DNA of 64,000 bases from positions 62,001 to 126,000 of the forward strand of contig NZ_JBLAVB010000009.1 in the NCBI RefSeq assembly GCF_047263945.1, written 5' to 3'. This document shows positions 25,992 through 33,934 of this stretch, one piece after another; within the stretch, counting starts at the first letter, position 1; each line of letters opens with the position of its first letter. The notes beneath the pieces were generated by a model. The model saw nothing but the letters and a program-made list of their open reading frames with translations, made no database searches and was not told the DNA's origin. Source of the stretch: Rhodospirillum sp047263945. Lineage in GTDB: Bacteria > Pseudomonadota > Alphaproteobacteria > Rhodospirillales > Rhodospirillaceae. The position numbers were made by a program, and so were the translations under genes.

Positions 25992-26150
25992 GGGGCGGCT
26001 TCCCGATTCGGAACGTGGGCCAGACACCAAGGAGAGCCAATAGGGGGAGAGCCCGCAGGACAAGAGCGACGCCATGTCGCGCTCCCCTGGAGTTGGCCCG
26101 TTTGCCTGGCACCTGACGGAAAAATAAAAAGGCGACACCGATGCGTCGCC
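25992..26150 (-). promoter_or_regulatory. Structured leader of the SulP gene, terminator-like hairpin
   Basis: On the minus strand, GGCGAC-gcatcggt-GTCGCC is followed by TTTTTATTTTT (26121-26150), a textbook intrinsic terminator, 130 bp before the SulP start. Next comes a second stem, GAGCGcGAC...GTCGCTC (about 26063-26082), which overlaps a well-placed ATG at 26075. No gene precedes the terminator within 170 bp on this strand except the antitoxin ending at 26318. It could simply end the toxin-antitoxin transcript, or be an attenuator. Confidence 0.5.
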
Positions 26151-26221
26151 CGTTCGCCGGAACCCTATCGGCATGGGAGGGTTATTGCAAGTGCGAAGCA
26201 AAGGGGTAAGGGGGGCTTCTT

Positions 26222-26305
26222 TTGGTTCCGGAACCTTTGGCTTTCGCCCAAACCCAACTGGGGCGATGCCCAAGACCCCCTTTCTTTTTGGGGGAGGAGG
26301 GGGAC
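26222..26305. repeat. Dispersed GC-rich repeat, degenerate copy D
   Basis: Contains CCCAAACCCAACTGGGGCGATGCCC and AAGACCCCCTTTCTTTTTGGGGG, recognisable but diverged from the family. It lies between the antitoxin stop and the SulP leader. Confidence 0.5.
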
Positions 26306-26317
26306 ACCCGTGAGCGG

Positions 26318-26671
26318 TCAAGTGATCAGGTCATCAACGTCAACGTTCAAAGCCCGGGCCAGGGCCTTATACACTTCGACGGACCCGGTTTTTTTTCCGC
26401 TCTCGATTTCGGAGAGGTAGCCTTGCCGGACAGCCGATTTTTGGGACAACATCGATTGGGTCAGGCCCCGGTGTTCCCGCCAGACCTTCACGGGGTTATC
26501 CCCATCAATCAATAGCCGCTTGACCATGGCATGGGGAAGGCGCTCGCTCTTTTCCGCCTCCTTAAGCGCGAGAAGATCTTCCAGATCTTCCAAGCGATCC
26601 ACCATGGCGTCGTATGTCGCCTTGGCGATGGTGACGGTTTCCTCCATGGGACTGGGATTGGGTTCAGTCAT
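26318..26671 (-). CDS. XRE-type helix-turn-helix antitoxin
   Basis: A predicted DNA-binding antitoxin of about 117 residues. The N-terminal third is a charged helical stretch (AMVDRLEDLEDLLALKEAEK). The C-terminal two-thirds is a lambda-repressor-like HTH reading WREHRGLTQSMLSQKSAV and GYLSEIESGKKTGSVEVYKA. Its start overlaps the end of the toxin gene by 8 bp, so toxin comes first and antitoxin second, the HigBA-like order. The HTH implies autoregulation of the pair. Confidence 0.88.
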   Translation of the reverse strand: MTEPNPSPMEETVTIAKATYDAMVDRLEDLEDLLALKEAEKSERLPHAMVKRLLIDGDNPVKVWREHRGLTQSMLSQKSAVRQGYLSEIESGKKTGSVEVYKALARALNVDVDDLIT

Positions 26672-26921
26672 AGGCTTCACTCCGATGGCGAACGGTGTGG
26701 ACGACCAAAACGGTAACTGTGCCATCCTCGATGGTGAAAATCACGCGATAATCGCCAACACGGAGGCGGCTTTCCGGGCGCCCCTTGAGCGCCTTCACAT
26801 TATTGGCTTGAGTGGAGGGCGCGACTGCGAACGCTTCGACCTTGGATATTATTTTAGCGCGGATGTTGGTCGGGATCTTCCGCATTTCCTTTAGCGCCAC
26901 TTTCGTCCACGTAATGTCCAT
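26664..26921 (-). CDS. RelE/ParE superfamily toxin
   Basis: An 85-residue toxin, probably an mRNA interferase or gyrase inhibitor of the RelE/ParE fold. The signature is NVKALKGRPESRLRVGDYRV followed by IFTIEDGTVTVLVVHTVRHRSEAY, with the basic residues (Arg in GRPESRLRVGDYRVIF and VRHR) typical of RelE. The ATG before DITWTKVALKEM has AGGAG nine bases upstream, which settles the start; the frame is open to 27086. The antitoxin follows with an 8-bp overlap. Confidence 0.9.
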   Translation of the reverse strand: MDITWTKVALKEMRKIPTNIRAKIISKVEAFAVAPSTQANNVKALKGRPESRLRVGDYRVIFTIEDGTVTVLVVHTVRHRSEAYD

Positions 26922-27030
26922 GGGGCGACTATCTCCTGTAGAGATAAGAATGAGCAAGGCAAAATATCTCTCTTGGTGACTAAATAGCGACTCCATTTCC
27001 CCTCTTGTCTTTGCGGCCATCGATGGGATC

Positions 27031-27993
27031 ATGCAAAACGACAAGACGCGAACCACGGGGACTCCCTTGAACCAGCTTAAAACCACCCTCGATCCCCTGC
27101 CTCGGCGCTACCAGCGCGAGCTTGAGAACGTGGTCGCGATTCTGTTCGAGGAATTCGAGCGGGTCATGGCCCGCAAAACCTCCGAGAAAACCCGGGGCGG
27201 CCAGATTTCGAACATCATCCTGTTCGGTTCCTTCGCCCGCGGCACCTGGGTGGACGATCCCGACAGCGGCTACAAAAGCGATTACGACCTGCTGATCATC
27301 GTCAACAATGAACATCTGACCGACTTCATCGAATATTGGTACGACGCGGAGGACCGCCTGCTCCGCGAGGTCTTACTCCGACGCATTGATCGAGATGTCC
27401 ATTTCATCGTCCATTCGATCAGCGACGTGAACGACAAGCTTTCCGAGGGGCACTATTTTTTCACCGACATAAAAACCGACGGCATCGCGCTCTACGAAAG
27501 AAAGGGCGCCAGGAAACTTGCCAAGGCCAAAATCCTGACACCCGAACGGCATGCCGAGATTTCACGGGGCTATTTTGATCTTTGGTTCCCGAAGATCAGC
27601 GGGGCCCTGGAGATTGTGAGCTTCTGCATGAAACAGGGAAACCGCAATGACGCCGCCTTCCTCCTCCATCAATCGGTGGAACGGGCCTATAACTGCGTCT
27701 TGCTGACCTTCACCCATTACGTCCCACCCATCCACGACATCAAACGTCTACGATCGTTCGCAGAGACGCGGGACCCGCGCCTGATCGCCGCTTGGCCCCG
27801 CGAACCGGGCCTCCTGCGGGTGAGCAAACACCGCGCGGCCTTCGAGGTCCTGAAGACAGCCTATGTGGACGCCCGCTATTCCGAACACTTCACGATCACG
27901 GACGAGCAACTGACGTGGCTCACCGAGCGCGCCGTACTTCTGAACGATCTGGTGAAAGCGGCCTGCACCGACCATCTGGCCGCGCTGGAGTAG
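27031..27993 (+). CDS. Fused nucleotidyltransferase-HEPN domain protein
   Basis: 320 residues with two domains. The N-terminal part has a minimal nucleotidyltransferase motif, LFGSFARGTWVDD followed by KSDYDLLIIV, which holds the two metal-binding Asp residues. The C-terminal part (about 200-300) matches the HEPN pattern, AAFLLHQSVERAYNCVLLTF then IHDIKRLRSF. MNT and HEPN are usually two genes of a toxin-antitoxin pair in which MNT AMPylates HEPN; here they are one chain. I do not see a clean RX4-6H RNase motif. The gene is divergent from the toxin-antitoxin pair, 109 bp away. The start lacks a strong ribosome-binding site. A defence role is inferred. Confidence 0.85.
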   Translation: MQNDKTRTTGTPLNQLKTTLDPLPRRYQRELENVVAILFEEFERVMARKTSEKTRGGQISNIILFGSFARGTWVDDPDSGYKSDYDLLIIVNNEHLTDFIEYWYDAEDRLLREVLLRRIDRDVHFIVHSISDVNDKLSEGHYFFTDIKTDGIALYERKGARKLAKAKILTPERHAEISRGYFDLWFPKISGALEIVSFCMKQGNRNDAAFLLHQSVERAYNCVLLTFTHYVPPIHDIKRLRSFAETRDPRLIAAWPREPGLLRVSKHRAAFEVLKTAYVDARYSEHFTITDEQLTWLTERAVLLNDLVKAACTDHLAALE

Positions 27994-28250
27994 ACCGCAA
28001 CATGCCGCATCAAATCTGGATAATCACGACCCGCCTAAAAACACCCCTCAAATCCGTGGCTCCCCTACAGGTCCTAGAATAGTAACAACTTGGTTTCACG
28101 GGATATCTCTCCTCTAGAGAAGCTGCGGACCATGTTGGTGGAAACAAAGAAGACGACCTTACTTCGAAATCAGACGCCAATTTTTAGTTGATTTATTTTT
28201 TTTGACAGAATCCTATAATCGTGACCGTACTTTACCTACCATTTGCAGGA

Positions 28251-28428
28251 ATGGGGGTGACTGTGGGAGTGCGTTTCTGGTTATTTTCGGCAATGGGAAT
28301 GGGAATGGGAATGGGAATTGTTCTATAAGCAAACGTTTCCGTCGCTCAGAGCGCCGGAGGCATAAGTGCCAGCACTACTAGTGGCATAAATATAGTTGAA
28401 CCATTACCCGGATCGGGGACGGCAACCT
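28251..28428 (+). pseudogene. Remnant of a small secreted-protein gene, cut by the IS66 element
   Basis: An ATG at 28251 opens a signal-peptide-like sequence (VRFWLFSAMGMGMGMGIVL) that stops at TAA 28326-28328. The same frame then continues without further stops, through ANVSVAQSAGGISASTTSG and on to the IS66 left end at 28429. The Met-Gly run comes from four ATGGGA hexamers at 28293-28316. This reads as a secreted-protein gene broken by a nonsense codon and the insertion, but coding was not proven. The preceding 27994-28250 holds nothing I can support. Confidence 0.3.
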
Positions 28429-29887
28429 GTAACTGCTCACGGTGTTGGCGCAAAAGGGTTGGCTTGGGCTGATGGTTGTGATTCAACCTATTTATGAAAG
28501 CGCCGTACAGATATCCCCTGCAAGACGCGGACAAGGACGCCCTGATCCGGGATCAGATGGCGCTGATCGAGCGTCAGGCGGCGCGGATCGCCGAACTTGA
28601 AGCGGCGCTCAAAAAGCCGAAGAAGACGTCATCGAACTCCCATACCCCACCCTCTCAGGACGGTCCTGGTCGGAAAAACCGAAAGGACGATAAGGCGGAG
28701 GGCAAGAAGAAGCCTCGGCCTTCCCGCCCTGGTACCACCCGCTCCTTGAGCGACGATCCCGACCGAACGGAACGCTGTGTCGCCAAGGCCTGCCTCCATT
28801 GCGGGACGACGGTTTCGGTGGATCGGCAACGGTGCCGCCACCGCTATGATCATATCGAGCTTCCCGAAATCCGCCCCATCGTGACGCGGGTTGAACTGTT
28901 CGGTGGGCGATGTAGTGGATGTGGGAAACGGTATCGGGCCGAAGCTCCTCCGGGAAAACCTCCGGGATCCCCGTTTGGCCCGGGAATCCGGTCTTTCTTA
29001 CTTTATCTCCATCACAGCCATCATGTGAGTTTCGAGCGTCTGGCGGGATTGTCCCGGGATCTCTTCGGCTTGAAGATTTCCGAGGGGGCGATCTCCAATA
29101 TCTTCCGAGCGACGACCACGGCAATGGAAAAAGCCCGGGCCGCGATCCGCGAGCGGTTGGTCAAGGCCCAGGTCATCGCCTCGGACGAGACCACGACCCG
29201 TATCGACGGCGTGACCCACTGGCATTGGGTTTTCCTCGCCAAGGACGCGGTTCTCCATGACATCGCGCCCCGACGGGCCAAGAGCGTGGCCGAAACCGTG
29301 TTGGACGGCCACCGGCCCGAGGTTTGGATCTCGGATCGCTATGCCGGGCAACAGGATCTGGCCCAGGCCCATCAGGTTTGCCTTGCCCATGTGCTCCGGG
29401 ATGTCCAATACGCCATTGATTGCGGAGACAGCGTCTTCGCTCCCCGGATCCGGGATCATCTCCGCTGGGCCATCCGCGTCGGCAAGCGACGAGAGAGCCT
29501 GAAGGACAGCACGCTGAAAAACGACGCGGCCAGGGCTGAGCGACGATTGGACGGCCTGCTGACCATACCCGTGGCCCATCCCGCCGGAAAAACCCTCCAG
29601 CGCCAAATCAAGGCGTGGCGAACCAAGTTCTTCGTCTTTCTCATGGATCGGCGCGTTCCGCCGACGAATAATATTTCCGAACGGGAAATCAGGCCGTCAG
29701 CGATCTTCCGGAAAGTCACCAATGGCTTCCGATCCAACTGGGGCTCGCAAGTCCATGCCGGATACAGATCCGTCACCGGAACCGCCAAGCTCAAGGGACA
29801 AGCCCCACTGGCCGCTATGCGCGATCTCGTGAACGGAACGTTCGCGCTCGCCTGAGCCGCCCTACTGCCAGCCACCTGAGCAGTTAC
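28429..29887 (+). mobile_element. IS66-family insertion sequence (single transposase gene)
   Basis: Bounded by inverted repeats: GTAACTGCTCA at 28429-28439 and TGAGCAGTTAC at 29877-29887 (11/11), with looser matching for about ten more bases. The GTAA start is typical of IS66-family ends. At 1459 bp with only the large transposase gene and no tnpA/tnpB, it fits the single-ORF (ISBst12-like) branch. The 8-bp flanks (GGCAACCT and GCGAAATC) are not a duplication, so the element is old or one flank was rearranged. Confidence 0.9.
28494..29855 (+). CDS. IS66-family transposase (TnpC type)
   Basis: A DDE transposase of 453 residues. Features in order: a leucine-zipper-like helix (IERQAARIAELEAALKK), a zinc-finger region (CLHCGTT ... 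CSGCGKRYRAEAP), first Asp in ASDETTTRIDG, second Asp in WISDRYAGQQ, and the Glu in NNISEREIRPSAIF followed by KVTNGFRSNWGS. No frameshift or stop is seen, so it may be active if its ends are functional. No ribosome-binding site is obvious before the ATG; a later ATG at 28556 is possible. Confidence 0.95.
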   Translation: MKAPYRYPLQDADKDALIRDQMALIERQAARIAELEAALKKPKKTSSNSHTPPSQDGPGRKNRKDDKAEGKKKPRPSRPGTTRSLSDDPDRTERCVAKACLHCGTTVSVDRQRCRHRYDHIELPEIRPIVTRVELFGGRCSGCGKRYRAEAPPGKPPGSPFGPGIRSFLLYLHHSHHVSFERLAGLSRDLFGLKISEGAISNIFRATTTAMEKARAAIRERLVKAQVIASDETTTRIDGVTHWHWVFLAKDAVLHDIAPRRAKSVAETVLDGHRPEVWISDRYAGQQDLAQAHQVCLAHVLRDVQYAIDCGDSVFAPRIRDHLRWAIRVGKRRESLKDSTLKNDAARAERRLDGLLTIPVAHPAGKTLQRQIKAWRTKFFVFLMDRRVPPTNNISEREIRPSAIFRKVTNGFRSNWGSQVHAGYRSVTGTAKLKGQAPLAAMRDLVNGTFALA

Positions 29888-29933
29888 GCGAAATCCGCTT
29901 GCGCATAACGAAACGGAGCACCAAACCGCTTGC

Positions 29934-30112
29934 ATGAACAGCAAGCATGAAATGACCCTGGCCGCCCTCTTTCGCGACCCTGTTTCCGGGACCATCGCCT
30001 GGAACGATATCGAGGCTTTGTTGCTGGCGGCGGGAGTCAACGCGATCGAAGGCTGCGGTATCAGGTGAAGGACGCCCGGGCCTTTTTGGAACAGATCGGA
30101 GTGACGCCATGA
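29934..30112 (+). pseudogene. hicA: hicA toxin remnant with internal deletion
   Basis: Starts like HicA (MNSKHEMTLAALFRDPVSG, then IAWNDIEALLLAAG) and, after a frame change, ends like HicA (RYQVKDARAFLEQIGVTP, stop at 30110-30112). The central segment, which normally includes the catalytic His, is missing: the sequence jumps from NAIEGCG to the RYQVKDAR block near 30050. The original frame terminates early at a TGA near 30066. The toxin must be inactive. It lies 46 bp beyond the IS66 right end and overlaps hicB by 4 bp, keeping the ancestral hicAB layout. Confidence 0.8.
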
Positions 30113-30437
30113 AGGCGCTGACCTACAAGGGCTACAGTGCCCGTATCGAGTTCGATGCCGAGGACGAACTCTTCGTCGGACATCTTGCCGGTATTCAAGA
30201 CCCTATCGGTTTTCATGCCGATACCGTGACGGCCTCAAGAACGCCTTCCACGAAGCCGTGGACGACTACCTGGAGACCTGCGTCAAGATCGGTAAGGATC
30301 CCCAAAAGCCGTTTTCCGGTCGGGTTATGTTCCGGATCTCGCCAGAGCCCCACCGAAAGGCGGTCATTTCCGCCGAACTCGCCGGGAAAAGCCTGAATCA
30401 ATGGGCGGAAGAGGTTCTGAAGAACGCCGTCGATTAG
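30109..30437 (+). pseudogene. hicB: hicB antitoxin gene with single-base frameshift
   Basis: The first frame reads MKALTYKGYSARIEFDAEDE, then LFVGHLAGIQDPIGFHADTV, a typical HicB N-terminus. Near 30228 the frame breaks: GTGACGGCCTC would read VDGL with one extra G. The next frame then gives DGLKNAFHEAVDDYLETC, the PFSGRVMFRISPEPH block and a C-terminal ribbon-helix-helix (AGKSLNQWAEEVLKNAVD, stop 30435-30437). A one-base deletion therefore splits an otherwise complete antitoxin. A sequencing error could look the same, but the neighbouring hicA is also broken. Confidence 0.85.
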
Positions 30438-30480
30438 GCGGCTCCAGATCGCAGCCCCCCCCCGCCCCCTATACAAGGCG

Positions 30481-30885
30481 TCAGTCCCGAACCTTGGCCA
30501 CGAACTCCCGATAGGCCATGTCCTCTTCCATGATGTGCTTGATCAGCCAGTTCTCCAGGAACTCGTTGACCAGATCGCCCACCTGGAAGGGGCTTTCGCT
30601 GGCCCGGCGATAGGTGGTTTTCACCGTCTTCAGCCATTCCTCGAAGTTGCGGTGCTGCTTGATGTGGTCATCAAACCCGGGAAAGCCGCCCCGCTTCATC
30701 AGGTCCTCTTCCCGGGTGAAGTGGGTATGGGCGTAATCCTCCAGCCGGGAGAGGATCGCACCCAACAACCCGTCGGTGATGTCCGCCTCTTCCAGCTCAC
30801 GGATGAGCTGGAAGAGGCCCTGGTGATCGGCGTCAATGCCCGGATGGCCGACGCTATAGCTGTCTTTCCACTCGAAACGGCGCAT
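30481..30885 (-). CDS. Bacteriohemerythrin
   Basis: A single-domain, non-haem di-iron oxygen-binding protein of 134 residues, cytoplasmic. Iron ligands are visible in order: HPGIDADHQGLF (His), HTHFTREED (His and Glu), HIKQHRNF (His) and IKHIMEEDMAYR (His, Asp). Such proteins carry or sense O2 and are common in microaerophilic alphaproteobacteria. It lies 10 bp after the dctM stop on the same strand, so it may be the last gene of the TRAP operon. Oxygen delivery to the nearby ring-cleaving dioxygenases is possible but speculative. Confidence 0.92.
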   Translation of the reverse strand: MRRFEWKDSYSVGHPGIDADHQGLFQLIRELEEADITDGLLGAILSRLEDYAHTHFTREEDLMKRGGFPGFDDHIKQHRNFEEWLKTVKTTYRRASESPFQVGDLVNEFLENWLIKHIMEEDMAYREFVAKVRD

Positions 30886-30895
30886 GGTCTTGGTC

Positions 30896-32182
30896 CTACA
30901 GCAGTCCGAGCGCCAGGCTCGGGAAAAGGATCAGAAGGGTCAGACGTACCAGATCCGACAGGACGAAGGGAAACACCCCCTTGAAGATCTCGGTGATGGG
31001 CACCTCCGGCGCCACGGTCTTGATGACGAAGACGTTCATTCCCACCGGCGGCGTGATCAGGCCCAGTTCCACGGTAATAACCGAGACGATGCCGAACCAC
31101 ACCGGATCAAACCCGGCCTGGATAACCACCGGATAGACCACCGGCACGGTCAGCAGCAACATGGCCAGCGAGTCCATGACGCACCCCAGGACCATATACA
31201 GCGCCAGAACACAAAGCAGCACCGCAAAAGGCGCCAGATTCATGCTCGCCACCATGTCCGCCAGGGTGAAGGAAATACGCGAGACGGACAGGAAATAGCC
31301 GAAGATTTCTGCGCCAATGATCATGAAAAAGATCATCGCCGACAGGAACAGGGTTTCCTCCACCGCGTCCTTGAAATCCGTCCAGGTCATCCCCCGGAAC
31401 AGGGCAATGAAGAACGTCCCCCCGGCGCCCACGGCGGCGGCTTCGGTCGGAGTGAACAGGCCACCGTAGATGCCGCCGATGATCAGGGCGAAGATGGCTC
31501 CAAACCCGGATAACCCCTTCAAGCCGACGATCTTTTCCTTCAGGGTCGAGGACTCTCCGGGCTGGGCCAGATCGGGCTTCAACCAGACGGTCACGGCAAT
31601 GGTCACGCAATAGAGCACCAATCCCAGAAGGCCCGGGATGACACCCGCGATGAACATGTCGCCCACCGATTGCTCGGTGATCAAGGCATAGAGCAGCAGG
31701 GCGATGGAGGGCGGGATCATGATGCCCAGGGTGCCCCCCGCAGCCAGGGTCCCCGTGGCCAGACCGGGGGAATAGCCGTGCTTGCGCATTTCCGGCAGGG
31801 CCACCCGGGCCATGGAAGCCGCGGTTGCCAGCGAGGAGCCGGAAATAGCCGAGAAGACACCACAGGAACAGACCGCCGCCAGGGCCATGCCGCCGCGCCA
31901 GGAGCCGAACAACGTTCGGGCTCCGGAGAACAATTCGGCGGACATCTTGGCCTTACTGGCGAAGACACCCATCAGGATGAACATGGGAATGGGGCTGAAA
32001 CCGTAGTTGGACAGGGTCTCGAAGGGGCCGGATTCCAGAATCGACATACTGGCGTCAAAGCTGACAATCAGACCGAACCCGATGAACCCCGTTGCCCCCA
32101 TGGCAAGCGCCACGGGCATACGCAGGGCGATCATCACCAGCATGACGCCGATGCTGAGATAGCCGATAACAGAGGCGCTCAT
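30896..32182 (-). CDS. dctM: TRAP transporter large permease (DctM type)
   Basis: The 428-residue inner-membrane subunit that performs Na+-coupled uptake. It has about 12 hydrophobic helices. Typical DctM segments are MALRMPVALAMG-like near residue 20, PIPMFILMGVFASKA, SGVFSAISGSSLATAASM-like, PEMRKHGYSPGLATGTLAA and LGIMIPPSIALLLYALITE. The start overlaps the DctQ stop by 4 bp (ATGA). The operon order is dctP-dctQ-dctM. Its position behind the lig genes suggests an aromatic acid or ring-cleavage intermediate as substrate. Confidence 0.93.
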   Translation of the reverse strand: MSASVIGYLSIGVMLVMIALRMPVALAMGATGFIGFGLIVSFDASMSILESGPFETLSNYGFSPIPMFILMGVFASKAKMSAELFSGARTLFGSWRGGMALAAVCSCGVFSAISGSSLATAASMARVALPEMRKHGYSPGLATGTLAAGGTLGIMIPPSIALLLYALITEQSVGDMFIAGVIPGLLGLVLYCVTIAVTVWLKPDLAQPGESSTLKEKIVGLKGLSGFGAIFALIIGGIYGGLFTPTEAAAVGAGGTFFIALFRGMTWTDFKDAVEETLFLSAMIFFMIIGAEIFGYFLSVSRISFTLADMVASMNLAPFAVLLCVLALYMVLGCVMDSLAMLLLTVPVVYPVVIQAGFDPVWFGIVSVITVELGLITPPVGMNVFVIKTVAPEVPITEIFKGVFPFVLSDLVRLTLLILFPSLALGLL

Positions 32183-32697
32183 GACCGCTTCCCACTTTCA
32201 AGAATATGTTCCAGGCCGACCAAAAAGCCACGCAGGGCGAGCACCGCCGCAGCGAAGGTCACAACGATATAAATGTGGGCGAGCGGCACGACCAAATCCT
32301 GGGTGGTCTCTCCGGTGGAAAATGCCTGCCCAATCGCCTCATAGAAGCGGATGGCCATACCCAGACCCAGCAGACCAAAGCCGAACAGATAGACGCCCGA
32401 CAGGATCCCCTTGAGTCGCTCACTCATATTCTCGGTGAACAGGTCGACGATGACCTGCCCCCGTGCCACGGAAAAGGGCAGGGAAAACAGCACCATGAAC
32501 AACAGGCAATAGCTGACGATTTCCACGCCCCCCCGGAAGGTGAAGTCGACAGCACCATCAGTCGCACCGAAAACGAAGCGTGACAGCACGTCCAGAAGCA
32601 CGGTCAGGACCATCAGCACGATCAGAACACCCGCAACCCTATGCATGCCATGGGCCAAACGGTGTGCTGCGGTAAATATGGCTTTCACGGTATCCAC
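32179..32697 (-). CDS. dctQ: TRAP transporter small permease (DctQ type)
   Basis: The 172-residue inner-membrane partner of DctM, with four predicted helices. The family pattern is visible in VLIVLMVLTVLLDVLSRFVF, LLFMVLFSLPFSVARGQVIVD and ILSGVYLFGFGLLGLGMAIR. It lies 80 bp after dctP and overlaps dctM by 4 bp. There are no unusual features. Confidence 0.9.
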   Translation of the reverse strand: MDTVKAIFTAAHRLAHGMHRVAGVLIVLMVLTVLLDVLSRFVFGATDGAVDFTFRGGVEIVSYCLLFMVLFSLPFSVARGQVIVDLFTENMSERLKGILSGVYLFGFGLLGLGMAIRFYEAIGQAFSTGETTQDLVVPLAHIYIVVTFAAAVLALRGFLVGLEHILESGKRS

Positions 32698-32777
32698 TCC
32701 CCCACAAAGCCAGGCTTAAAAAGCCCCGAAAAGGACGGGGGGGCGATCGCCGCCCCCCCATCCGACGGAGGGAGCCT

Positions 32778-33812
32778 CTACTGGCAGCTCTTGGACAGCT
32801 CGACGGCGCGGGCGTAGACATCCCGACCGGGCAGATTCTTGCCGTCCAGTTCGGCCAAGTAGGATTCGACCGCAGCCTCCTTCACCGGCTTCCAGTCGGG
32901 GTTATCCATGCCACCGGGAACAACGTAGATCTGGTGTCCCGCCTTGACGGCCTGGGCCCGCCCCTTCACATCCATGTCATCGAAGACCTGACCGGCCTTC
33001 TTGGCCCACTCCAGACCGGAATTGTCGTCGATCACCTTCTTCAGGTCATCGGGCAGCCCGTCGTAGACGTCCTTGTTCATGGTCATCACGAAAGAGATCG
33101 TGTACAGGCCACCGGTTTCGGTGTGCTTGGTGGCCAATTCGTTCAAACGGAAGGAAATCATCCCCTCCCAGGGCAGAGCCACGCCGTCAATGACGCCACG
33201 CTGCATGGACTGGTAGGATTCCGGCGCAGGCATCCCCACGGGCTGGGCACCCAGGTTTTCCAGAACGGAACCGAGCAGGGTGGTCGGGCGACGGATCCGC
33301 AGGCCCTTCAAATCCTCCGGCGTTTGGATCAGCTTGTCCTTGGTATGCAGGTTCCCGGGACCGTGGGTGAAGAAAAACAGGGGGTGTGTCTCTTTGTACT
33401 CGTCGCCCAACTTGCCTTCTTCATACAGGCTTTCCAGCACACAAGAGCCGTTCACACCGTTCTTGGAAATGCCCGGAACCTCGACCACCTGGGTCAAGGG
33501 GAAGCGGTTGGCGGTGTAGCCCAGAACGGTGGCGGTGATATCGGCGACCCGGTTCTTCACCGCGTCATACTGGGCCGGGGGCTTGGCCAAAGTGGCGGAG
33601 GGGTACATCTCAACCGCAATGCGCCCATTGGAATCCGCTTCCACTTTCTTGGCCCAGACATCGAACAGATTCGTGGGCAGACCAGCCACGGCTGGCCAGA
33701 AGTGGGCGAAACGCAGGGTGACATCTGCGGCCGAGGCGGTGGACGCCACACCGGAGACGGTACCCAGGGCGATCGCGCCAGCCAGTGCGGCGCGGGTAAA
33801 GCTCTTGAACAT
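32778..33812 (-). CDS. dctP: TRAP transporter periplasmic substrate-binding protein (DctP type)
   Basis: Periplasmic ligand-binding protein of 344 residues. The signal peptide is at 1-28 (cleavage near STASA-AD). The mature part starts VTLRFAHFWPAVAGLP. DctP features include GLRIRRPTTLLGSVLENLGA, where the conserved Arg contacts carboxylates, and AQPVGMPAPESYQSMQRGVIDG. It probably binds a carboxylate; given the surrounding lig genes, an aromatic acid or a keto acid is likely. It is separated from the aldo/keto reductase by 122 bp and may have its own promoter. Confidence 0.92.
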   Translation of the reverse strand: MFKSFTRAALAGAIALGTVSGVASTASAADVTLRFAHFWPAVAGLPTNLFDVWAKKVEADSNGRIAVEMYPSATLAKPPAQYDAVKNRVADITATVLGYTANRFPLTQVVEVPGISKNGVNGSCVLESLYEEGKLGDEYKETHPLFFFTHGPGNLHTKDKLIQTPEDLKGLRIRRPTTLLGSVLENLGAQPVGMPAPESYQSMQRGVIDGVALPWEGMISFRLNELATKHTETGGLYTISFVMTMNKDVYDGLPDDLKKVIDDNSGLEWAKKAGQVFDDMDVKGRAQAVKAGHQIYVVPGGMDNPDWKPVKEAAVESYLAELDGKNLPGRDVYARAVELSKSCQ

Positions 33813-33934
33813 CTAAATCCTCCCTGTCGAGGTCATCTGTTTGTTGGTTACTTGGTGGGTCCCCGGTACTGCAAAATCGCCGTGCCGGGCAGCGGGACTA
33901 AGTGGATAGGTGGAACACGGAACGATCAATCGGC

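Noticed and set aside
28202..28218. TTGACA followed closely by TATAAT, resembling a promoter
   Set aside because: The two boxes are only about five bases apart instead of 16-18, so they cannot act together as -35 and -10.
28293..28316. Four ATGGGA hexamers, considered as a CRISPR or regulatory repeat
   Set aside because: The units are contiguous without spacers; it is a simple tandem repeat. No CRISPR array was seen anywhere in the window.
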